Shown here: positions 17,262 through 24,428 of the stretch, piece after piece
Position numbering within the stretch: the stretch's first letter is position 1
How the letters are laid out: every line of letters begins with the position of its first letter
Made by a program: the position numbers and the translations under genes
Source of the DNA: Candidatus Poribacteria bacterium
Lineage (GTDB): Bacteria; Poribacteria; WGA-4E; WGA-3G
Direction of reading: 5' to 3'
DNA length: 59,661 bases
Assembly (NCBI GenBank): GCA_022394775.1
Contig: JAGFCB010000055.1
Span: forward strand, 1 to 59,661
The notes under the pieces: generated by a model
What the model was told of the DNA's origin: nothing
Seen by the model: the letters and a program-made list of their open reading frames with translations, nothing else
Database searches by the model: none

Positions 17262-18632
17262 TTAGAAAAACGTCAGATACGGCTTTCCAACAATTTCCCG
17301 CCATAATAGGACTGCGAGTTCGCGGGCGTGATAATCGCCCCACATGGATGCTTCTCCACACGGAATTTTCCTGCCTTCCGGCACATAATCCCACCCGTTC
17401 GGACGGTGATACACCGAATGCAATAACAACCCTTGATGTGAATCGGATTCCGAGAGATATGGCTCAGCGAAAAGCGTCTTGGCTACTGTTAGACCTGCTT
17501 GGTAATAAGAGTTGCCTGCTTCTGACTCACCATGCTTTCTGAGATAGTTACCGAGTCGGATTAACCCTTGTGCTGTGATGGCTGCGGCGGAGCTATCCAC
17601 GGGTTCAAGATCGTTGAACGGATCCGAAGGGACTGATAGATAATCGCCGAGTTCGGTTAAACCGGGTGCGCCGGTATCCCAATATGGAATGCCGTCCTGT
17701 GCGGTGTTCTCAATATAGAAATCGGCAGTGGCTTCCGCAGCTTTGCGCATGTGTGCCGTTGCCAAGTCATACCCACCGAAAGGTTCAAGATCATCTTCAG
17801 ACAATGTATCAAAAAACTCAAGCTGCTCTGCGTAGCCTGTAATAATCCACGCCAATCCACGCGTCCACGTCGTAAAGGGTGAATACCCCTGTTGCGTGCT
17901 GGGGCATCGGTAGTTCCCATCGTTCGTATTGAAGATAGATTCATGCACTACGCGTCCGCGTATATCAAAAGCATCACGATCTTCGCCGTAGTAGACGTTA
18001 TAGGCTGCCGTTGTCTGCGAATGTTGGAGCAAGCGTTCCAACAGACTGATCGCGGCATCACCTTCACCCATTAGCACTGCACCAAGCGTGTGCCCAAGTC
18101 CTAAAACCCGTAGAGAGCGGATCGTGTCTGAAAAGAGCGAATGCGGACCGTTGAAAGAGGCTATATATCCCGTTCCGTCTTTAATTCGGGTCCAGCGACT
18201 CGCTTGCACAGCCGCGGAGGCTTTCAGCGCGAGTTCATAGAAATGCATCTCGTTATCGTCCTGCGGAATCACGCCTTCCCGCATGAGGCGACGGAGATTG
18301 CCGTAAGTGGAAACATTGTTAAAGCCGTGGTCATGCACACCGATGTGGGTGACATGCGGTGCCATCTTTTCGATTGTGTTCCGTCTGCCGATTTCGAGGA
18401 ACTGTTCATCGCCGGTGGCATCAAATTGGAGGATGGCAGAGCCGAATTGGAAGCCTTGTGTCCATTCTGTCCAGCCGCGTGTCGTATAGGTACCAGCGAC
18501 AGTGAAGACAGGTGTGCCTTTTTCAGCGGGCCATGTGTCCTCAATTGCCAAAATCTTTTGACCTGAATATTCAAAAAGCCGCTCAAGCTGAGGCTTCAGG
18601 TCGGTGGGACGTAATGAATCGTTTATCTGCAT
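17262..18632 (-). CDS. glycoside hydrolase family 88-like unsaturated uronyl hydrolase
   Basis: The 456 residues resemble GH88/GH105 enzymes, which remove the unsaturated uronic acid left at the end of oligosaccharides by polysaccharide lyases. Family marks are HDHGFNN with Asp101, and a second acidic residue, Asp169, in HSLFSDTIRSLRVL; their spacing is close to the two catalytic aspartates of the GH88 founder. DSSAAAITAQGLIRL and the terminal CGEASMWGDYHARELAVLL are also typical. No signal peptide is present, so it probably acts in the cytoplasm on imported fragments. ATG 18632 is preceded by GCAAGGAAA, within a leader sequence also found at 24238-24272. It is the last gene after rfaE2. Confidence 0.85.
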   Translation of the reverse strand: MQINDSLRPTDLKPQLERLFEYSGQKILAIEDTWPAEKGTPVFTVAGTYTTRGWTEWTQGFQFGSAILQFDATGDEQFLEIGRRNTIEKMAPHVTHIGVHDHGFNNVSTYGNLRRLMREGVIPQDDNEMHFYELALKASAAVQASRWTRIKDGTGYIASFNGPHSLFSDTIRSLRVLGLGHTLGAVLMGEGDAAISLLERLLQHSQTTAAYNVYYGEDRDAFDIRGRVVHESIFNTNDGNYRCPSTQQGYSPFTTWTRGLAWIITGYAEQLEFFDTLSEDDLEPFGGYDLATAHMRKAAEATADFYIENTAQDGIPYWDTGAPGLTELGDYLSVPSDPFNDLEPVDSSAAAITAQGLIRLGNYLRKHGESEAGNSYYQAGLTVAKTLFAEPYLSESDSHQGLLLHSVYHRPNGWDYVPEGRKIPCGEASMWGDYHARELAVLLWREIVGKPYLTFF

Positions 18633-18636
18633 TTTT

Positions 18637-18670
18637 TTAATTTTCCTTGCGGTTCGGTGAGGTGCATTGG
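18637..18670 (-). repeat. 35-nt leader repeat carrying a ribosome-binding site, copy 1
   Basis: On the minus strand it reads CCAATGCACC...GAACCGCAAGGAAAATTAA and ends 4 bases before the GH88 start codon, so it supplies that gene's AAGGA. It matches 24238-24272 with three substitutions and one one-base indel. Confidence 0.75.
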
Positions 18671-18694
18671 ATAAGTTAAAAATCTAAAACTGCT

Positions 18695-19201
18695 TTACGG
18701 CGTGTCTGCGGCATCAGTATTTTTATATCGCTCACATATTACTTCGATGAGATTGGTTGTGGATTTACCGGGGACGTTCAGACCAACAACAATCTTACCG
18801 CCGTTTGCCTCAACGACCTCCCTTTCAATGAGTTGCTCCAGTTTATAATCGCCACCTTTAACGTGGATACTCGGTTTGAGTTCAGAGAGTAAGTCAATGG
18901 GTGTTAATTCTGGAAAGATGACGACGTAATCGACGCATTCCAAGCCAGCGAGCATCTCTGCGCGCTCGGCTTCAGGTACCAGCGGACGGTTTTCTCCTTT
19001 GAGTTGCCGTACCGAGCCATCGCTGTTAACTGCTACCACGAGCAGATCCCCAAGTTGGCGTGCTGCCTGAAGATACCGGAGATGCCCTAAGTGTAGCACG
19101 TCAAAACAGCCGTTGGTTGTGACAACAGTCTTACCTTCAATTTTCAGTCGCTGAAGAACGGATGCGAGTTCGCTGCGATGATAGATTTTTTGGTTTAACA
19201 T
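18695..19201 (-). CDS. rfaE2: RfaE2/HldE-type adenylyltransferase (heptose-1-phosphate nucleotidyltransferase)
   Basis: This 168-residue protein is the stand-alone nucleotidyltransferase form (bifunctional HldE has an extra kinase domain). It shows TNGCFDVLHLGHLRYL with the HxGH active-site motif, then VVAVNSDGSVRQLKG and VKGGDY, the usual order. The expected reaction joins AMP to D-glycero-beta-D-manno-heptose 1-phosphate for lipopolysaccharide core or other surface glycans. The matching heptose kinase is not in the window. It lies 26 bases after the protease-TPR gene and 62 bases before GH88. The ribosome-binding site is weak. Close relatives act on other sugar or alditol phosphates. Confidence 0.9.
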   Translation of the reverse strand: MLNQKIYHRSELASVLQRLKIEGKTVVTTNGCFDVLHLGHLRYLQAARQLGDLLVVAVNSDGSVRQLKGENRPLVPEAERAEMLAGLECVDYVVIFPELTPIDLLSELKPSIHVKGGDYKLEQLIEREVVEANGGKIVVGLNVPGKSTTNLIEVICERYKNTDAADTP

Positions 19202-19227
19202 TTTCTATTTTCAACGTTTTGATAACG

Positions 19228-21021
19228 CTACTCCAAATCGAGAAGTGCTTTTTCAATGTCAGTCTTGAGACTTGGACTTACATCCAGATGTACCTTCAAA
19301 TTTTCGGAACCTGTTTCCTTGCGAGTCGACCTTGAGGTGCTTTTTGACTTCTGTACGAGTTTCAAGGCAGTTTTGAAGTCTGTTTTTGCCTCCGAAGTAC
19401 GCCCCAAGGCAACCTTTGCCACACCACGATTGTAGTAAAACCGAGCGTGATTCGGTTCTAACTGAATAGCCTTATCATAGTCTATGATGCTATCCATATC
19501 GTCACCGTGAGCTGACTTTGCTTTGCCTCGAATGTTATAAGCCACAGCCAGAATAGTATCTCCCGGTTTCAAGCGAATCGCCGTGTCGCAGTCTTCAATC
19601 GCACCTTTATTATCACTTAAATTAGTCTTCGCGTTTCCACGATTGACATACGCTAAAGCCAGAACACTACTCTCTGGTTTCAAGCGAATTGCTGTGTTGT
19701 AATCTTCAATCGCGCCCTTCTTATCCCCTAAATCAGATTTCGCAATGCCACGATTGACATACGCTGAAGATAGAAGATCGTCCTCCGGTTTTAGGCGAAT
19801 CACCGTATTATAGTCCTCAATCGCGCCCTTCTGATCTCCTAAATCAGATTTCGCAGTACCACGATTGACATACGCTAAAGATAGAAGATCGTCCTCCGGT
19901 TTTAGGCGAATCACCGTATTATAGTCTTCAATCGCGCCTTTCTTATCCCCTAAATCAGATTTCGCACTTGCCCGATGACCATAGGCATCAACATACGACG
20001 AATCAAGATGAATTGCGCTATCATAATCTTTGATAGCATCCTTCTTATCCCCTAAATCAGCCTTCGCAATACCACGATTAACATAGACATAAGCATAATC
20101 GTCCCCAAGGCGAATCGCCATATTATAGTCCTTGATAGCCTCCTCAAGATTACCTAACTTTCTCCTCACATCTCCACGGTTGATGTAGGCATCAGCAAAA
20201 TCTGGTGCGAGACGGATAACCGTATCATAGACTTTGATAGCATCCTTAAATTCCCCACGCCCCTCCGCATCCACCGCACTATAATAGCGGACAAGGGGTT
20301 CCTCACGCCATTTTTCTAAAGGTTTTGCTTGTGTCGGTATGTCCTTGAGCAATGCGTGGAGGTAATTTGAAGGAATCGCGTAGCCCGCACCGATTCTATG
20401 CCCTTGGAATGCAATGCCTATCACGTCTCCATGAATATTTAAGACGGGTCCACCACTATAGCCTTTACGATAATTCCTTGCTCTTAAGTCAAGAAAATTG
20501 GGAGTGCCCCGACTGATTGATCCCACTGAAACATCGCCTTGCAAGACTTTGTCATCTTGACCGGGGTTGCCTATGACGATTATTCTATCCCCCGCTTTCA
20601 CTGTCCCACTATCGCCAAGTGAAAGAACACTTGCATCTTCACCACTTACTTTTTTAACTTTTAAGATAACCAAATCTCGTTTCGGATCACTCGCCATAAC
20701 ACCTTCAATCGTGTACCATGTCGATTTATTCACCAATTTAGCTACACTAAAAGCACCATCAAAAGACTTCTGGTTGATATTGTGGACGTTGGTGACAATC
20801 AGATCATGTCCAACAAAGAATCCACTACCTAATGTTGGTGATTCTTCAACACTTAAACTCCCTATTTGTACGGTGGCTGCTTTACCAATTCTCGCAATTT
20901 GTCCGAGGTCTGGTCGCTCAGAACCCTTTTCGCTTTGCTGTTTGATACTTGAAGCACAAGACAGAAAAGCCCCAACTGCAAGGCATGCTACGAACGCTAA
21001 TACTTTTTCCGCAAAATTCAT
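19228..21021 (-). CDS. trypsin-like serine protease with a TPR array, probable lipoprotein
   Basis: This 597-residue protein starts with a signal sequence ending AFLSC (Cys22, an imperfect lipobox), then an HtrA-like protease domain with His80 (VTNVHN), Asp116 (KRDLVIL) and Ser189 (GYSGGPVL), so the triad is intact. From about residue 245, eight or more tetratricopeptide repeats follow. Several are 37-residue units instead of 34, with an insert such as KPEDDLLS before AYVNRG. The two central units are nearly identical at DNA level (19741-19960), pointing to recent tandem duplication. There is no PDZ domain, so the TPRs may recognise the substrate. It is divergent from the EF-Tu-like gene and leads the rfaE2-GH88 run. 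Confidence 0.88.
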   Translation of the reverse strand: MNFAEKVLAFVACLAVGAFLSCASSIKQQSEKGSERPDLGQIARIGKAATVQIGSLSVEESPTLGSGFFVGHDLIVTNVHNINQKSFDGAFSVAKLVNKSTWYTIEGVMASDPKRDLVILKVKKVSGEDASVLSLGDSGTVKAGDRIIVIGNPGQDDKVLQGDVSVGSISRGTPNFLDLRARNYRKGYSGGPVLNIHGDVIGIAFQGHRIGAGYAIPSNYLHALLKDIPTQAKPLEKWREEPLVRYYSAVDAEGRGEFKDAIKVYDTVIRLAPDFADAYINRGDVRRKLGNLEEAIKDYNMAIRLGDDYAYVYVNRGIAKADLGDKKDAIKDYDSAIHLDSSYVDAYGHRASAKSDLGDKKGAIEDYNTVIRLKPEDDLLSLAYVNRGTAKSDLGDQKGAIEDYNTVIRLKPEDDLLSSAYVNRGIAKSDLGDKKGAIEDYNTAIRLKPESSVLALAYVNRGNAKTNLSDNKGAIEDCDTAIRLKPGDTILAVAYNIRGKAKSAHGDDMDSIIDYDKAIQLEPNHARFYYNRGVAKVALGRTSEAKTDFKTALKLVQKSKSTSRSTRKETGSENLKVHLDVSPSLKTDIEKALLDLE

Positions 21022-21169
21022 CCAGATGTTCCCTGTCTGTTTTGATTGCTAATCTAACTGCTTTATCGTATAAGTCCAATGTAATATCACAACACAAAGA
21101 TACAAATTGCGTTAGTTCCAAGCGTTAATAGTCTATCACGCTTTTGACTGTTTGACAAGTTTTTCCGCG

Positions 21170-21198
21170 TTGCTCAATTCCTGACTTTGTGCTACAAT
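21170..21198 (+). promoter_or_regulatory. promoter for the EF-Tu-like gene
   Basis: TTGCTC at 21170-21175 and TACAAT at 21193-21198 are exactly 17 bases apart. The predicted start near 21205 leaves a leader of about 40 bases before ATG 21246. The 224-base gap to the divergent protease gene holds no gene. Confidence 0.55.
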
Positions 21199-21245
21199 GA
21201 AATGGAAATTGCAGTAAAGAAACAACACCGATTAGGAGAAAAGAG

Positions 21246-22406
21246 ATGACAGAACGAAAAGAAAATACGCATCGTAGACTGCCCATCTGTACCCTCGGTG
21301 CGGATGGACATGGAAAAACAACATTGACTGCAGCGATTGCAAAGGTGGTCGCGAGAATTGGGGCGATTCATACAGATGGAGACGGCGATTTTGCGTCTCA
21401 ACACCCAATTAGTCACCCGATCCGAGAAGGCGTTGGTATTACCTATCGCTCAATCGCCTACGAAACCAGTGGCAAACTTTATACACAGATCGATTGCGAA
21501 ACACACCTTGATGTTGTCAAAATGTTAATCAGCGGCTCGCCTGCAATTCAAGGCGGGATCTGGGTAGTGAATGCGGTTGAGGGGATCACACCGGATTCGC
21601 TGGCACATCTTAACCTCGCGCACCAGATGCACATCCCGACAGTCATCTCCTTTCTCAATACAGGCGGTATTCCAAAAGAGGATGAGCTATTGGACATTTG
21701 CCTACAGGAGATGAATGAACTCCTAAGCGAGTGTGGATGGACGGAAGAAACCGCACCGATAATCGTCGGTGATGCGCAGAAAGCGTTAGACTACAGAGGC
21801 AACAATATTACCTCTTCTCAATGGCAACCGATTGTTGACCTCATCTTCGCGATGAACCGCAAAATGCCGGTACCTGTGGATACCGCGCACTTACCGCTTA
21901 TTATGCCAATTCACGAAATTGTTGAGGAAGCAAAGGATCAGGTATCCATCCGTGGCGAGATTGTGCAGGGCCAACTCGCCGTCGGTCAAGCGGTGGATAT
22001 TGTCGGTAAAGGTGACAGGATCAAGACCCGGGTTCTTAGCATAAAGGAAAATGAAGTCTGCGTTGAATCTGAACCTGATTGGCTGGCTGTCGGACAGGTG
22101 CTTTGCCCACCGAAGACAATCAAATCACATGCTGAATTTACTGCGCTCATTTATCTGCTAACACACGATGAGAGCGGGACACATATCCCGCTCATTGAAA
22201 ACGATAGACCCGACATCCATTTGTGGAGCGTTGATATGCCGGCACACTTAAAACTCCCGTCAGGACTCTCGCTTATTACACCAGGGGATTACGCACACGT
22301 CAACCTCACACTCGACTTACCGTTAGTCATGGAGGTCGGTACTCGATTTGAAGTGAAAAAGATGGAGTCTCGGATTGGGTTCGGCGTTGTGACGGGTGTG
22401 GAGTGA
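21246..22406 (+). CDS. EF-Tu-like protein with intact P-loop but lost guanine-recognition motifs
   Basis: The 386 residues align over the whole length of elongation factor Tu. The P-loop is kept (GADGHGKTTLTAAI, residues 18-31), as are switch I (EGVGIT), His87 at the catalytic His position, and domain 3 phrases such as HDESGTHIPLI and TPGDYAHVNLTL. The G3 motif DxxG reads DCET (83-86), and the G4 motif NKxD reads NTGG (138-141), so guanine selectivity should be lost. A true EF-Tu binds aminoacyl-tRNA as GTP complex; this copy may bind another nucleotide or none. An ordinary tuf gene is not in the window. AGGAG precedes ATG 21246. Flanking genes give no clue. Confidence 0.85.
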   Translation: MTERKENTHRRLPICTLGADGHGKTTLTAAIAKVVARIGAIHTDGDGDFASQHPISHPIREGVGITYRSIAYETSGKLYTQIDCETHLDVVKMLISGSPAIQGGIWVVNAVEGITPDSLAHLNLAHQMHIPTVISFLNTGGIPKEDELLDICLQEMNELLSECGWTEETAPIIVGDAQKALDYRGNNITSSQWQPIVDLIFAMNRKMPVPVDTAHLPLIMPIHEIVEEAKDQVSIRGEIVQGQLAVGQAVDIVGKGDRIKTRVLSIKENEVCVESEPDWLAVGQVLCPPKTIKSHAEFTALIYLLTHDESGTHIPLIENDRPDIHLWSVDMPAHLKLPSGLSLITPGDYAHVNLTLDLPLVMEVGTRFEVKKMESRIGFGVVTGVE

Positions 22407-22422
22407 TTCGTTACCAAATTTT

Positions 22423-22460
22423 AACCCCCTAAATCCCCCTTATCAGGGGGACTTTAAGAA
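22423..22460. repeat. CCCCCTAAATCCCCCTTATCAGGGGGA repeat, copy 2
   Basis: It matches 10747-10784 almost base for base and begins 17 bases after the EF-Tu-like stop codon. It runs directly into the first copy of the 32-nt direct repeat (22449-22480). Confidence 0.75.
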
Positions 22461-22547
22461 GCAGTGCATAAGTCCTAACCTTTTAAGGATCATCTTTGGG
22501 ATATCCGCTTCGCGAGGACTTTAAGAAGCAGTGCATAAGTCCTAACC
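22449..22547. repeat. 32-nt direct repeat pair
   Basis: GGACTTTAAGAAGCAGTGCA followed by TAAGTCCTAACC occupies 22449-22480 and recurs identically at 22516-22547. The TAAGTCCTA tail is the same flank as in the hairpin repeats at 10962 and 44287. Confidence 0.8.
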
Positions 22548-22580
22548 GAGTTACGGAAAAAGGCCCGTGGATTCAGACAG

Positions 22581-22599
22581 GCGCGGTTAGAAACCGCGC
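22581..22599. repeat. hairpin repeat (GCGCGGTT/AACCGCGC)
   Basis: An 8-bp perfect stem with loop AGA sits 8 bases beyond the hisA stop. It is a member of the covarying hairpin family. Confidence 0.7.
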
Positions 22600-22607
22600 T
22601 TACCCTT

Positions 22608-23312
22608 TTATCCTGCGGCGATCGCATCTTGCAGCGTGAGGTCACCGGTATACAAAGCACGCCCTATAATCGCGCCACTTGCACCGATCTGCTTTAAAGT
22701 GGCTACATCATTGAGCGACGTGACACCGCCTGAAGCAATCACATTCGCAGAGACAGCATCAATAATCTCCGCTGTTGCGTCAACATTGGGTCCCTTGAGC
22801 ATACCGTCGCTCTTGATGTCGGTGTAAATAAATGTTTGCACATCCGTCATCTCTTGTGCGAATTCAACAGCGGATTTCTCGGACACCTCTAACCATCCTT
22901 CTGTTGCGACCATTCCGTCTTTCGCGTCAATACCGACAGCGATACGCGCACCATATTTCTCACACGCCTGCTTCACTAAATCCGGCTGCTTGAGAGCAAC
23001 CGTGCCTAATATAGCGCGATCCACACTTAACGCTAAGACGGCTTCTAACTGTTCCATGCTACGAATACCGCCGCCAAGTTGGACGGGTATATCAAGGGCA
23101 GAAGCAATTTCGCCGACGATGTGGAGATTCGCCGATTCATTTTGAAACGCGCCATCTAAATCCACGAGATGTAAGTATTCCGCACCTTCGGCTTGCCATT
23201 GCAACGCCATTTCTACAGGCGTATCCGAGAAGACCGTCTCCTGTGAAGCGATACCCTGCACCAAATTTACACACTTGCCACCGTGAAGATCTATTGCGGG
23301 TAATATTAACAA
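22608..23312 (-). CDS. hisA: HisA, ProFAR isomerase
   Basis: This 234-residue (beta/alpha)8 protein catalyses the fourth step of histidine synthesis, the isomerisation of ProFAR to PRFAR. The catalytic Asp is in LPAIDLHGGKCVNL near the start, and the second in YTDIKSDGML. Both phosphate-binding halves are clear: VQLGGGIRSMEQLE and VIASGGVTSLNDV...GAIIGRALY. The start is TTG 23312, because AAAGGA stands 6 bases before it and the family begins at this point; the longer frame to 23366 would run into the permease stop and a repeat. No other his gene is present. It lies 46 bases after an ABC permease, separated by a GCACA/TGTGC hairpin repeat. Confidence 0.95.
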   Translation of the reverse strand: MLILPAIDLHGGKCVNLVQGIASQETVFSDTPVEMALQWQAEGAEYLHLVDLDGAFQNESANLHIVGEIASALDIPVQLGGGIRSMEQLEAVLALSVDRAILGTVALKQPDLVKQACEKYGARIAVGIDAKDGMVATEGWLEVSEKSAVEFAQEMTDVQTFIYTDIKSDGMLKGPNVDATAEIIDAVSANVIASGGVTSLNDVATLKQIGASGAIIGRALYTGDLTLQDAIAAG

Positions 23313-23333
23313 AGTATTTCCTTTCCGCAGTTG

Positions 23334-23358
23334 ACAGCACAACAGAGTGTGCCTACTA
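23334..23358 (-). repeat. GCACA/TGTGC hairpin repeat with CCTACTAC flank
   Basis: GCACAACAGAGTGTGCCTAC on the plus strand has short GCACA/TGTGC arms. It begins directly after the permease stop codon (TAG at 23359-23361). Related copies are at 26494-26524 and, in opposite orientation, 28084-28111. Confidence 0.65.
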
Positions 23359-24282
23359 CTATTCATCTCGGAAGATGCCGAGTAATTTCAATTGGACGAT
23401 TGAGATAACAGCAATAATGAAAAATAGCACCCAGCCGATTGTCGCCGCATAACCGAGACGCATGAACTGGAAACCGTTTTTATAGAGATACATCACGATC
23501 GTTGAACCCGCATCCGCAGGTTCGCCACCATTCGTCAAAATAAAGGGCAGATCAAAGAGCTGGAGCGAACCTATCATCGAAACCACGAAAACGAAGGCGA
23601 TCACAGGTCGTAACGACGGCAGTGTGACATGGATAAATGCTTGCCACCAGTTTGCACCATCAACCGCTGCCGCTTCGTATAATTCCTGTCGGATACCTTG
23701 CAACCCCGCCAAAAAGTAAATCATGTTGAATCCAGCCCACTGCCAAACCCCGGTCAGAATAACTGCTGGCATCACATAATTCTCCTCGTTTAGCCAACCG
23801 ATCTCCTTGCCAAAAAGAAGGAATTCTTGGTTAACTAACCCTGCCCGCTGGTCATAGACGAGGTTAAAGATAATAGCGACGAAGACACCAGCAACCAGTA
23901 CTGGCGCGAAAAAGGCGAGTCGTAGAAGATTTTTCCCTTTAACGAACTTGGAATTCAGTAGAATCGCTAATAACAAGGCGATCGGCAATTGGAGCGTGAG
24001 CGTGCCTACAGCAAAATAGGCGGTATTTCGGAGTGATTTCCAAAAGATTGGATCCCCGAACAGATCTGTGAAGTTACCGAAACCGACAAAGACCCGGCTT
24101 TGGAACCCGCGCATCTCATAGAGACTCATCACGAGCGATGAAATAAGCGGATACCCCATAAAGACGACAAAAAGCAGGTAAAACGGAGCGATAAAGAGGT
24201 AAGGTGCTATCTTTTGTTGTTGATTCCAAAACAAATTTTTAATTATTCCTTGCGGTTCGTTGCGGTGAATTGGTATTTTCAC
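23359..24282 (-). CDS. ABC sugar transporter permease (MalF/UgpA type)
   Basis: This 307-residue inner-membrane protein has six hydrophobic segments and the permease signature EAAAVDGANWWQAFIHVTLP, which docks the ATPase. FIAPFYLLFVVFMGYPLI is the usual first helix, and FVVSMIGSLQLFDLPFILTNGGP-like sequence is typical of the MalF/UgpA branch. The start is placed at GTG 24282 behind GGAGGAG. A TTG near 24234, after the SD-bearing repeat (24238-24272), is a possible alternative start. It follows the sugar-binding protein gene by about 146 bases. The second permease (MalG type) and the ATPase are not present; hisA follows instead. Confidence 0.9.
   Translation of the reverse strand: MKIPIHRNEPQGIIKNLFWNQQQKIAPYLFIAPFYLLFVVFMGYPLISSLVMSLYEMRGFQSRVFVGFGNFTDLFGDPIFWKSLRNTAYFAVGTLTLQLPIALLLAILLNSKFVKGKNLLRLAFFAPVLVAGVFVAIIFNLVYDQRAGLVNQEFLLFGKEIGWLNEENYVMPAVILTGVWQWAGFNMIYFLAGLQGIRQELYEAAAVDGANWWQAFIHVTLPSLRPVIAFVFVVSMIGSLQLFDLPFILTNGGEPADAGSTIVMYLYKNGFQFMRLGYAATIGWVLFFIIAVISIVQLKLLGIFRDE
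24238..24272 (-). repeat. 35-nt leader repeat carrying a ribosome-binding site, copy 2
   Basis: On the minus strand it reads CCAATTCACC...GAACCGCAAGGAATAATTAA. It overlaps the assumed N-terminal codons of the permease. See copy 1 at 18637-18670, where the same sequence is an untranslated leader. Confidence 0.75.
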
Positions 24283-24292
24283 GTACTCCTCC

Positions 24293-24345
24293 GTAGACCT
24301 GAAAAAACACCCAAGCAAAAACCCTTCCACTTTGTTTCAGGCTAC
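24293..24345 (-). promoter_or_regulatory. inverted repeat between the sugar-binding protein and permease genes
   Basis: GTAGACCTGAAA (24293-24304) faces TTTCAGGCTAC (24335-24345), with a looser inner pairing. Hairpins here are common in sugar ABC operons, where they stabilise the binding-protein mRNA and lower permease expression. That role is inferred from position. Confidence 0.4.
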
Positions 24346-24428
24346 GTTTTCTGGGTGATTCATTACTCCGTTGTCGTAATACTAAGGAATTTGGTTAAGG
24401 TTTCATCAAACAATGCTGTTCGAGAAAA

